The position numbers and the translations under genes were made by a program. This document shows positions 1 to 14,094 of a DNA stretch of 64,000 nucleotides, piece by piece. The stretch is from Heliopora coerulea. Taxonomy: Eukaryota; Cnidaria; Anthozoa; Scleralcyonacea; Helioporidae. The notes beneath the pieces were generated by a model. The model made no database searches. It saw nothing but the letters and a program-made list of their open reading frames with translations, and was not told the origin of the DNA. The stretch's first letter is position 1, and each line of letters opens with the position of its first letter. The stretch spans positions 1,431,001 through 1,495,000 of the forward strand of contig JASJOG010000015.1 of the NCBI GenBank assembly GCA_030142905.1, given 5' to 3'.

Positions 1-3655
<3,655 letters not shown>

Positions 3656-4435
3656 GATGATGCCTCATAAGAATGTCGGAAAGAAGAAATCGAATGTCCA
3701 CAAGTCTCTTTACACTTTATTGATATTTCATACAAAATTATCACCTTCCATAACTAATTTGTAGGTGGATTTTTAATGTAGAATCAGCCCAGCTTTGTCC
3801 TATCGTATTTAAAATCAGACAACTGAATATACAAAGAAGAAAACATCTTAATGTATGGTCACAAGTTTTTGCGGTAACGTCATGATGTTCATAAACGTTA
3901 CCACTAAACTAAATGTTGTTTCTACGTATTACATTTGTCGTAATACCAAGCTACAAAAATTCTTAAAAGCATTCGCTTACCAAATTTAAGTTCTAGGCGC
4001 ACATTTAAAACTTTATCGAAGTGTTGATTATTATTTACTCAAGGAAAATTAGGGATTGCAGCTGCTAGCAGGGTATAAATCTAAAACTGACACCACATCA
4101 GTCATTTATACCAGCTGTTTGCATAAAAGCAGATTCAAACTTTCATTACGTTTGGTTAATGCACGTGTTACATCAATGGACATCAGCTTTAATTCGCAAT
4201 AGAATTTAACTTGAACTAAAACATTTACTTTGCTTCTTTTGCTTCGAAAAGATAGGCCATATTTTTCAATCGTATCAAAAGTTTAAACGTATTTTCGGTA
4301 TTTAGGTTGGCCTAGGAGTCGTATCCCTAAATCAGTGCCTGGAATAATTGGAATACCCTCCGTTTTGAAGGCATGCAGAATTTGTTCGTTCTGGTCAGCG
4401 GTACCTTCCAAGAAAAGAAAACGTAAATAAACAAG
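3656..4435. promoter_or_regulatory. Divergent intergenic region, protease / BORCS7
   Basis: 780 bases between two outward-facing start codons, so it must hold both promoters. The sequence is AT-rich. On the BORCS7 side the start sits in CAAGATGGCGG, the YY1-like translation-initiation context often seen in housekeeping genes. I see no clear TATA box at a convincing distance and no repeat. Confidence 0.5.
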
Positions 4436-6539
4436 ATGGCGGAAGAAGATCAAAATAAGAGAACGAAAGAGAGGTGCAAGCGATTTACAGAAAGAGTGAA
4501 TTTAAATATCGCAGAGGCTGGAAAATTAGCGCAACAAATGACAAAGGCGTCTAGATCTCAAGAAGTGGGTTGAAACGTATTTAGTGTTTTCGCATGTTGG
4601 TAGATGATAGATCACGAGATGTTATCCTTGTCAAAAAGAAGTATCTATTCCGAAAGTCTCCCAGATAAAGTGAAGTAATATAAAAATATTGCTGCAGTGT
4701 GTATCTCATGTAGGTTTGAAAACTTAATCAGCAATGGTAATAACCAGCAAAGATCGTTAAAATAATTGTTTTATGAATCTATTGCAGACCTCTTTCAATG
4801 TCAACCAATAAAGATCAATGAGTTTACATGTATGTGTATGTTAGTGAATGAATCTATCTTCATCCAAGATAAAATGCAATCTGGAAAGGAGAATCTAGAA
4901 AACTCATTATAAAAGTTAACATTGAAATTGACACTTTAATCATTAATAGTTTGACTTTATTTCAAATCTATTATCATAACAAGTGACAATGGGTAATCGT
5001 CAACATAACATTTAACTTTCGTCCCAATTTCCAATGCATTACTTTGGCTTTTCAAAATGCTCCTCTTACAATTATCTTTTGTGTTGTATATTGTCACATA
5101 GACATGCAATGAATTAGTCAAATTGCAGTATATGCAGCTAAGTTTATGCATTAGTGTATATGACTTGTATTGATGTGGGAGTAACTGAAGTGAATTTGTT
5201 TAATGTATAACTATGGTGTACCTAGTAATTGGAATATTTTAAAGTGTGTGTGTGTGACAGTGTGCATTTTTTACCAGATTTTAAATCACAGTACAAAGAA
5301 GTTTGTAAGCCAAGAAAATTCCATTCAAACTACTGAAGAAGTACGTAAAATTGTTTGTTCATTAGATAGGTCATGGTAGATCCAAATACGTTTGATGAAG
5401 TAGCATGTCTGTTCCTTGTCTTTTTCCTAATTTTAAGAACATCAAGAAGATTGGCAATATTATTGCTCAAATGGATCCACAGTAAGTAGTTTGTTGTTGT
5501 ATATATAACAACACACACATACATACATACATACTGTATGTATTTACACACATACATAGATACGTTGGGTAGTTACACACGTGAACATACAACTTCCCCT
5601 GCTATGCATGTAAATAAACGGTCTTACACTACCTGAAAGCAAGATTCTGAGCTGCAGGTATGAATAGTTGTTTAAATTGTTACAACTATTTTGCATTTTA
5701 AGATTACCTTTGAGAAGAGACTTAAACTATCAATCTTTACATTCAGCCAAACCTACCTAGATCATGCTAGTGTTAAGAAAATAAACATCACATTAATGTA
5801 TTTTACAAAATTCATGCAAAATGCCTCAACACGAGTGTTAGCCAACAAAGCTGTAAAACTTCAATCAACCCATTTATTTGTAATCATTAAGAAATTTTTG
5901 TTTTTACTCTAACATAAAGATCTAGTCATTTATTTCAACTATTTTAATTTATTCAATTTAACCTGAGAGCAAAGTTGAGCAACAGTTTTGGTGCTACCAG
6001 TCAAACTTAGTACAGAGAAACTTTTAAGCAATATTTATTATATATGCATGAGATGAAGTCTCATAACAATAGCGATAGAAATTCATATTCAAAAGTTTGA
6101 CTACATCTTTTGTTTTCAATTCATCTCATTGACAGATATGAAGAAATTCACAAAAGGTACAGTGGATAAATGTGACAAAAGTTGGTGTTCTTTTTGCCAA
6201 TAGATTAATTAAAAAGTAACTGGGAATCTTGGAACCTTATAATTTATGATAGACTACTAAATTTATATATGTAATAAGTACATGTATTCCTATATTGGTA
6301 ACAAGACTTATGACTGTGAGAAGATTTACGGCTATGTTACCTTAAGTAGAATAGTTTAGCTGATTCCATCAGTCTAATCCCCCTCCATCCTATTCTATCT
6401 CAGTAATGCAGGATTGTATTTATCTAGTTAAGCTAAAACTAATCATAGTATTTTTAATAATACAAGGTTTCTTTCTATCTTTTTAAGGCTAAATTTAATT
6501 GCACAAATTGACCATCAAATGCATCCATCAGCCAAGTGA
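4436..6539 (+). CDS. BORCS7: BORC complex subunit 7-like protein
   Basis: Five exons with matching phases: 4436-4564, 5278-5340, 5438-5481, 6136-6156 (21-nt microexon) and 6488-6539, giving about 102 residues; the human protein is about 105. Exon 1 (MAEEDQNKRT...KASRSQE) aligns by eye with the N-terminal helix of BORCS7 around TEKV...LTKQ...GSRSSE. Exon 2 (ILNHSTKKFVSQENSIQTTE) matches LLGQAARNMVLQEDAILHSE. Exon 3 with the microexon (NIKKIGNIIAQMDP, QYEEIHK) matches the LRKM...LQYQQEAIQK region. BORC sits on the cytosolic face of lysosomes and recruits ARL8 for kinesin-driven movement. The last exon (LNLIAQIDHQMHPSAK) is the least certain, chosen for phase, acceptor and length. The C-terminal half has weak sequence signal; coiled-coil helices fit the family. 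Confidence 0.82.
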
Positions 6540-6547
6540 ACCAGTTT

Positions 6548-6553
6548 AATAAA
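6548..6553 (+). terminator. Candidate polyadenylation signal (BORCS7)
   Basis: AATAAA begins nine bases after the BORCS7 stop codon; a second AATAAA is at 6710-6715. The second leaves a more usual 3' UTR and still ends before the convergent TAF1B stop at 6739. Confidence 0.45.
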
Positions 6554-6738
6554 ATATTTTTTCCCTGTGGACATAAAGACTGAAGTGTTGTATACTCATG
6601 TACAGTGCACAATATGAACAAATATAACATGAGTTTTGGGTTCCTAGTTCACAATATGAACTGTATATAATACTCAGTTCAGCTGCGTATTATATACAAC
6701 CTTGTTAGAAATAAACAATCCTTTTCAACAGAGATGTA

Positions 6739-9700
6739 CTATTCATTTATCTCATCGAACAAATTTCTTTCTAATTTCTCGACGGCAGTAAACAGCACAG
6801 CGGGTTCCGTTTCGACGATTCTCGAACACAACTCGACTAATCGTCTCAACGAATTCGGTATAACAGCTTCTTTCCACAGCTGGGAGCAGAGTAACGGGCT
6901 TTTCCTTGTAAAATAACATTCAGGGAAACTATAATGAACAAACTGAGATCTGCGTTCTGACTGAGAAGACTCGCTGTCGATACTGGAGCTTTGTGATCTT
7001 TCATTTACTTGGGTGTCCGAGTGAATGTCATTTGATGTACTCTCTGTCGTCGAGACGGGCTCCTCTTTCATGTTCTGATAAAACATGGAAACTTTTTCAC
7101 AAGATACCCCCCTCTGTTTCGCCAGTTTTAACAGATTATGAAGTATAGGATACTCGGGATTCTGGTCATCAACGGCTTTTCTAGGTGACTTGCCATGTTT
7201 TCCTTGTCCTAATCCGTCAGGACTGCCAGTATGCCGTATTGGGACTTTCTCACTTTCATGTTTCCTGAGCAACTCTCTTTTGCCACATAGCAAAGGAAAA
7301 CTAGAGGCAACTTTCATGGCAAATGGCATCTCGCTCGCTCCATCCTTCTTCAACAGCGTATCAAACATCTGAGCGTATTCCACCTGTTTCTCTGACTTCA
7401 ATCCTTTGAATCCTTTCAGGTGAACGTTGTTACGGCGAACCGTGGGAGGAGGCTTCCACGAACCAAAGATCTTTTCCCGACAAAACTGGCTGTAATTTCG
7501 ACAATCTTTAAGCAAACCAAGTTCGTCCTTGGTCCATGGGACACCTTGTTCAACACGGGCAGTTTGGCAGGTATAAATGGAGTCAAGAATGTCGCTCCAA
7601 GCGGGAAAGTACGAACGGTTCTCGTCGGGTGGGTTTTCTGTGATCACTTTAGCCAGATCGCTACAAACTCAACACAAACCCAACACTGTCAGCACCTGGA
7701 TACCTTAACCAACAACTTTACAAATGTGCAAGCTTGGACTTACGCCAGATGTTTCGTGAATTTCTGTTATGCTGAAATGCTCACAAAATGTTTTTTAGCC
7801 CCCGACGGGGACCAAATGCGTAACCTTCTGATAACCGGACCATCAGAACGTTACGAGTTCGATCCTCGTCTGTGGCCCAGCAGCACTTCATAAGGATTTG
7901 ACGTTGACAAACACTAGCATATCGCTTGATCAAAAACTGTCAGTCAGCCGATGATTTATAATAAACATACAAGTTAGCGAACAAACGAAACAACAAACAA
8001 ACAAACAAAACAAGAAACTGTCTACGCCTGGCAGCATTTCTTGGAAATTAATTTCGTACTAATTTCAACTCGATAGCTCAGTCAGTAGAGAAGCGTTCGG
8101 ATGGCACAAAGGTACGAGTTCAAATCCTGCTCGACTCTACCACGTCAACACATTTTTCGGTTGCCTTTTGTAATGTAGAATGATCACGCATTTTACTCGT
8201 CATATTACTATCAGGAATGATGACTCACAAATTATAATTTGAACATTTTATTACTCTTGATTATATTCACCCACCATTCTGTCCTTCCATCCAAACCATA
8301 GATGAGCTTCAAAGAAAGGATGATGTGAGCCATGGCTAGATCGTCGTAATTAGGGATAAGGTTTATTTTATTGGTATTCGTGCCTGCCATTTTTACTAAA
8401 GCGTTCACACATCGATGGATACACGCTTGATATGGATGAAAACGAAAAAAAGGTTAAGAAAGAAGACATGACAGACGGAGATGAAGAAATAAGAAAATAA
8501 AGTAGTAAAAAGGACCCGTGGACGATGAACAAAGAAGTGGAAGGAAAATTGGAAGAAAGAAGGGAAACTAGAATAGAGCGTACGAAGAAAGGGGTCAAGA
8601 AAGGAAGAAGGAAGAGACAAACATACGAATGAACGAAGGGATGGAACAAAAGAAGATTGAAGGAAGATGAGATAAATGCACTGTATTGTAGAAAGGTATA
8701 ACTTTAGGTTGACCATGCTTTGACGTGCTTTATTTTACCTGGAAGTTGAAGATCAATTACGTATCTCGCTATGTATAATTCTATATTTTGTCGAGAAATG
8801 TCTGGTAGGCATAAAAAGCTCTTCAGGGCAGTTGCACGTCTGTAAATCTTTCTCTTGCTCGGAATCACCCGAGCAGAAAATGCCGTAACGTCAGCATACG
8901 AGAACTTCATGTGACTAGGAAAGTATGAACTAGCATCGAAATATGGAAAATGGCCATCTCGCGCCCACCTAGCGGAACAAAAACGGAAATCTTATATTAC
9001 CGTCTCCTCATTAACTCGAATCATGCATTTGAATAAAGAAGTATTACTCATTATGCTCAAATGTCATACACGTGGGAGCTTGGTGTAACTATAGATGATA
9101 AATTTGATTAAAAAAAATCGTTCGTGAAAGTGATTACTTAGAAAAATGTTTTCCGAGCCCCAGATGGGGATTTCGAAAATGTCATCCTGATGTATGCATT
9201 ACACTCGAGAGAGCCTCAAGGACTAATTGGAGCTGAACACGAGCTGAAATCCTGCTGCGTAGACTGTCCTAGGGTTATTGTATACAGCAGGATGACAATT
9301 GTGGGTTCAATTGCAGTTTAGTAGACACCAGCATGGTAGTGATAGCAGTGACCATACCGCAGGCTCACTAACCCTTATATAAATCCTAGCCTGACGGTCA
9401 GCGGCACACTGGGGCAATTGTAATAATGTTAATGATGTTGATGATGACGACGACGATGATGATGATAATGACGACGACGATGATGATGATGATGATGATA
9501 ATGACGATGATGACGATGACGACGATGATGATGATGATGATGATGATGATGACCATGATGAATGTGATGATTACTGTGGTGATGGCAAGGATGATGGTGA
9601 TGATCATGATGAGGATGATGGTGACAATCATGACATTGATTATAGCAATGATGAAGATGACGATAACTATACCAATCATGATAACTATGACAATAATCAA

Positions 9701-12090
9701 GATGATGATGATGACATTGACAACAATCAAGGTAATGATGATAATGACCATCACAACAATCTGAAGAACGCTGAAACTATAATTATAACATAAATCTCTG
9801 ACTGTATCTAGAAAAATCGCAAAATACAGTTACTAGAAAACTCCGCATAAACTAAACAAACAGGATATTTATTCCTGTCCGTTTATCTTACCTAATCAAA
9901 TCAGATATACAAATGGGTTCATGGAGCCATAGCAAACCCAAGTAGCAAAAGGCCAATGTGTGTGTCATTGTCATGTAACCAATGCTTCCCTTGGTTTTGC
10001 GTGTGTTTATTGAAACAGAACCAATAAAACTAGAATCTGAATCAGAATCTTCATCCGAATCTTGGTCCTCATTATCAAACAAGGCACGAGTGGGGTCATC
10101 GTCTGTTCAAAAACAAGGATTAAAACATTACAGCATTGAACCAACCAAAAATAATCAAAAAAAAATTAAGAACCAAACAAGGTCAACCATCAGATTCATT
10201 ATCTTTAAGCAAATTCAATAACAAAGACATTATATGAGTGAGCAGAAAGTAGTAACTTGTTAATGTAAGGTCTCCAACAGGTCCAGCAAGATTATTTTAT
10301 TCTCCATGGAAATTGAACATACCTTCATAGAAATCTTCTCTTGCAATTTCTGAGCTTAATTCCAATGCATCACCTTCATCCAGTTTGCTACTTGTCATAA
10401 CTTTTGGCGAGGGACGATGGATTGAATCAAAAGGAACAAAGTCTTTTAAATCATCTCGTTTCCTTTTCACTTGACTGTAATTCAGAATTCTTGTCTGGCC
10501 ATCCTTGGTGGTGGTGAAGATATTTGTTGTTAGTTGCACATAGCGGAACCACATTTGCCCAATGACATCCTGAACAAGTGAACGAGGCAGAGCAATGAAA
10601 TATCGTGTAAATTATTAGGAGTGTTCATAATGAAAATCACCATTGGTGAATGGTGTTTGGAGTGGACTCACTATAGCTATAACCATGCCAGCACAGAGTT
10701 ATGAAAAACAATATAATAACTAGTGTACTCAACTTTGGTGAATTTTTAAGTTAATGCATTCACCCTCAATTTAATGATTTAAGTTACAAGCCTTATTTCA
10801 CCTATTTACCTTCAGTTTGGTATCAACTCCTATTTTAATTAAGTATTCCACTTGTGCTTTGAGTAAGACCTGAAAACCTTCTACAGTGAACCAAGGTTTA
10901 CCACAGTCAAACTCTGAAAAATGAAAGAAAAAATGAAAGAAAAAATGAAAGAAAAAAATGAAAGAAAAAAATGAAAGAAAAAAATGAAAGAAAAAAATGA
11001 AAGAAAAAATGAAAGAAAAAATGAAAAGAAAAGAGAAAGAAAAACTAAAATAAAAAGGATTAATTGGTAATACATCACCTTTTATGATTATAAGATGCAG
11101 TTGTTTTTCATTGTAAATTTTTTTTTCTTTCCCCCCCCAGAGAAAAATTAATACATTAATAAATCAATAAACTTATACATACATAAACTTAAGAAAGAAA
11201 TGAGTAAACAACCAAACAAATGAAAAAAACAATATAATAAATAAAATAACAAATAATCAGCAATGTTTTGACTTACAACCATAAATTCATTCTGAAAGGT
11301 TTGGTTTGTTTGATTAACAATTTAATCTGCAGTACATGTAAATGCTGCAAGCCATGTCATTTTTTAGCAAGATAACATTTTCAAAGCTATGGCTGTAGAC
11401 AGTGCATACCTTTTCTCCCTCTTCCTCCCTTCTGTTTTACTTGTAGTCTAATATTGACAGGTTCTTCATGGTCATCAACTTCTTCACGAGCATCCTGCAA
11501 GAAAACATGCATAAAAAAGTAAGAAAATCACCCAAGGAGGAGCAAAGTTTGAATAGTACAGAGCAAACATTTTGCCAGAAATAAGATCCATATAGATCCA
11601 ATATCCTGTGATGACTTACTAACCCCATCACATGACTTACCAGGAATCTTTTTTCCAACAAGATTATCTACGGTTTTACTTCACAATATATTATACAACT
11701 GACTGTCACATGTTTATAAGGACTAGCCCAACTTCGTCTGGTATTTAATTCATTTGTAGCTTCAAGAAATTACTGTTGGTAATTTAAATACAGTTTGTAC
11801 GTTATATGTACTAGACAGTTTATCAAATTGACACATTTGCAAAGCTTCAGATGAAGCTTGTATTTCTTCCTACTGTTGGACTCTAATTTAAGCTTTTTTG
11901 ATTTAAAAAGTTCAGTCTTACGGTAAATAAATTCATGAAGTACAGTACCAATATATTATATTATTCCAAAGAATTTTTAAACTACTGCTTTTAAAGTAAT
12001 TACCTGAGACTGTGTCCCACACTGGGTACAGAAATACAAGCCATCTAGTACATCAAAAGCCTGACTATCACACAACACACACTTCGGCAT
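6739..12090 (-). CDS. TAF1B: RNA polymerase I-specific TBP-associated factor subunit B
   Basis: Eight exons, all phases agreeing: 12004-12090, 11410-11494, 10810-10913, 10323-10569, 9892-10102, 8739-8968, 8275-8383, 6739-7660; 664 residues (human 588). Residues 4-24 form the RRN7-type zinc ribbon (C4, C7, C21, C24). Exon 3 has the family WFTVEGFQVLLKAQVEYL stretch, exon 5 ends LAFCYLGLLWLHEP, and exon 6 continues WARDGHFPYFDAS then LCLP...ARYVIDLQLP. Exon 7 has YDDLAMAHIILSLKLIYGLD, and the long last exon ends in a helix matching the human C terminus (LFTAVEKLERNLF). TAF1B is the TFIIB-like subunit of SL1/TIF-IB and recruits Pol I to rDNA promoters in the nucleolus. The donor of exon 7 is chosen at 8275 by phase; one four bases on is out of phase. 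The last exon carries a low-complexity Ser-rich linker. Confidence 0.93.
7790..7890. repeat. Relic of a tRNA-derived SINE in TAF1B intron 7
   Basis: A B-box-like GAGTTCGATCC at about 7856 and flanking CCCGACGGGG and CTTCTGAT words match the SINE at 23.4-24.0 kb in pieces. It is too damaged to place its ends. Confidence 0.5.
8074..8145 (+). repeat. tRNA-like SINE head in TAF1B intron 7
   Basis: A-box-like TAGCTCAGTCAGTAGAG followed 41 bases later by B-box-like GAGTTCAAATCC. The outer arms do not pair into a full acceptor stem, so I read it as a SINE head or tRNA pseudogene and not as a working tRNA. Confidence 0.6.
8400..8650. repeat. Purine-rich tract in TAF1B intron 6
   Basis: GAA/GGAAG-rich plus strand and CT-rich coding strand, ending just upstream of the exon 7 acceptor at 8384. 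Open frames of about 100 codons across it are compositional. Confidence 0.8.
9427..9760. repeat. GAT/GAC trinucleotide microsatellite in TAF1B intron 5
   Basis: About 330 bases of GATGAT and GACGAC repeats with scattered interruptions. Open frames on both strands encode poly-Met/Thr or poly-Ile/Val and are not genes. The stretch 8969-9426 of the same intron holds a short SINE relic (GAGCCCCAGATGGGGAT near 9157) and nothing else I recognise. Confidence 0.9.
10917..11045. repeat. AAATGAAAGA microsatellite at a splice acceptor
   Basis: Roughly ten copies of an AAATGAAAGA-type unit. On the TAF1B coding strand it reads TTTCTTTTTTCAT and abuts the exon 3 acceptor, forming its polypyrimidine tract. 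Confidence 0.85.
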
Positions 12091-12422
12091 TCTTCAGAGT
12101 TTAACTAGGAGTTTCTGAAATTTTTTTTGATTTATTTCCCGCCATATTTAGAAGTATCGATTATCGAATGACGGACTGGATCTAGTCTGGCACTCCAGCA
12201 CAGGAGATCAAAGTTCACTGTAGCCCCAGACCTCTCTAAAACACCAAATTTAAAATGTATACTTAATTACTTCAAAATGTAAACATTGCTTAAGGTTTTG
12301 CTTGCACTTGAAAGTTTTATTCACAAAACCTTTTGATAATTTTCCGGCTGGGTTATAGCGTCTCAGTTTGCAAGTTTTTCTGCAAAAGGAGCCTAAATAA
12401 AACTTGAAAAAGGCGCGTTGAG
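12091..12422. promoter_or_regulatory. Bidirectional promoter region, TAF1B / FADS6
   Basis: Only 332 bases separate the TAF1B start (minus) from the FADS6-like start (plus), so both 5' UTRs and core promoters must lie here. I see no repeat and no obvious TATA box in a convincing position. Confidence 0.6.
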
Positions 12423-13541
12423 ATGGAGTACGAAAGACCATTTAATGACGAAGCAACTCTATCAAGCCGAGGAAGTACAAAGGAAGAACTGAAGCGAAGA
12501 GGTGCCAACTTTGAAGGTCGGGAAGTCTCCAAGGCCTCCTCCGGTTTGCAGTACAACGTGCCTTCGTACTCCCACTTAAAAAGCTTGGTTCAGAAAGTTG
12601 TCATTACTAAAAGTTGGTGGGAATTGTATGGCATTGACTTGACGGTGATCACAGTCACAAGCGTTCTTCTGCTTCCAGCAGGTTTCCTTCTAATGAAGTC
12701 ATCCAACATCGCGCTTTTTTCCTTTGGATTTTTAATTCTTGCATATCTTCACTATTTCTACGGCTCAAAATCAGCCCACATGGCTTCTCACGGTAGCTTG
12801 GGCAAATCGAGGTTTTGGAACCGTTGTCTTGGAAAATTCTTCAGCGAAGTCTGTGGGGGCTTTACGTATGAGGAAGCTGAGAACATCCACATCAAAATTC
12901 ACCACCCGTACACGAATATAATCGGTCTCGGGGACTCGAGCACCTGGAGAGCACCATTTCTTGACCGAGTTTCGTATTTCTTTGTTGCTCCACTCTTTCT
13001 GCCACTGCTAGCACCGCTTCTTTCAATAAAGCTCCTCTGGGGTCGTTGGAAGTCTCTTATGTATTTCATACCCACCCTGGCTGTGGGAATGTCTGCACAC
13101 TTTTTTTTGCTCAGGAAAATTTCAGGTTTTTCCGTGGTAGGTGCTTGGGTTTGCATGTTTGCAACAAGGGGATTATTTTCAACGCTGTATGTGCACATCA
13201 ACATCTTTCAGCACATTGGGTTGTCCTTCTACGCCTTAGAGCGTCGACCTGATCGCCTGCTGCAGATGGCCAATGGTGTTCTTAACCTACAGAAGAATCT
13301 CTTCCTGGACTCTTGCTTTGGCCATTCCATTACGACATGCCATGTCGAGCATCACTTGTTCCCACACCTGTCGGACAACATGTGTCTGTCAATCAAACCC
13401 CTGGTTTCAGAGTACTTCAAAGTCCACAATTTGACATACAATGAGGACTCTTACTCCAACAGGTTGAAATTATTTTACAGCAAGTACACAGAATTAATGG
13501 TTCATGCCCCTCCAATCACAGACTTTGTTGGAGTACAATAG
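12423..13541 (+). CDS. FADS6: Fatty acid desaturase 6-like membrane desaturase
   Basis: One uninterrupted exon of 372 codons. All three di-iron histidine boxes of the membrane desaturase family are present: H119-MAS-H123, H156-IKI-H160-H161 and H307-VE-H310-H311. Hydrophobic segments lie near residues 73-110 and 183-260, as expected for an ER membrane enzyme. There is no N-terminal cytochrome b5 domain, and the third box begins with His where front-end desaturases carry Gln. This favours FADS6, whose substrate is not well established, over FADS1/2. The ATG is the first in frame and is followed by a hydrophilic N-terminal region. It diverges from TAF1B and converges on SLU7. A candidate AATAAA is at 13723-13728. 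The lack of introns contrasts with every neighbour. Confidence 0.88.
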   Translation: MEYERPFNDEATLSSRGSTKEELKRRGANFEGREVSKASSGLQYNVPSYSHLKSLVQKVVITKSWWELYGIDLTVITVTSVLLLPAGFLLMKSSNIALFSFGFLILAYLHYFYGSKSAHMASHGSLGKSRFWNRCLGKFFSEVCGGFTYEEAENIHIKIHHPYTNIIGLGDSSTWRAPFLDRVSYFFVAPLFLPLLAPLLSIKLLWGRWKSLMYFIPTLAVGMSAHFFLLRKISGFSVVGAWVCMFATRGLFSTLYVHINIFQHIGLSFYALERRPDRLLQMANGVLNLQKNLFLDSCFGHSITTCHVEHHLFPHLSDNMCLSIKPLVSEYFKVHNLTYNEDSYSNRLKLFYSKYTELMVHAPPITDFVGVQ

Positions 13542-14094
13542 ACAGGAATAGGGCTCTCTCTCAAAGGCTAGCACATTATGGCTGCATTTTATTACCCTAT
13601 TTCATGTCATTTGACATTCTGGAGAGTCGTTCTTTTACATTTAATGATAATAGTAATTAATTGCATATGTATCAAAGCATTATTATTGCCATGATCAAAA
13701 AACAAAACATTTTGTGGTCTGTAATAAACAATTTGTGTAACACAATTATCAGAGTGTTAAATTCCACAAAATAAATATAGATGTCACAAAAGGAGTCAGT
13801 AATGCATTTTGATATTATATTACATGAGTTAGTGTATGTGTGGGTTGCTGTGTGAGTGGGTCTCCACATGACAATATTGCCAAATTCAATGGTTTCTTTG
13901 GATGTCAACATTAACTCGCCAAGTCTTCATGACTGTTATTGACACTTAGAGTTTTCAGAATGACAGCAGCAAAAATCATAAAAGCTTTCTTGGATAAAAA
14001 TCCTTCTCATATTTACATAAATTTTTGTCTTGAACTACTGTCAGTAGTTGATCATCCATCAGTGGACATGGCTCTAGGCTCACTTCTTGGCTTG
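13542..14094. other. Convergent 3' region, FADS6 / SLU7
   Basis: 553 bases between two facing stop codons. It holds the FADS6 polyadenylation candidates (AATAAA at 13723; another near 13770). Short open frames here show no family likeness. No repeat seen. Confidence 0.6.

Noticed and set aside
6734..6916. 60-codon plus-strand open frame
   Set aside because: Antisense to the TAF1B C terminus.
7420..7893. 157-codon open frame on the plus strand
   Set aside because: Lies antisense to the TAF1B last exon, whose minus-strand reading matches the family and joins in phase.
9398..9764. Open frames over 110 codons on both strands
   Set aside because: Encoded by a trinucleotide repeat; poly-Ile/Val and poly-Met/Thr composition.
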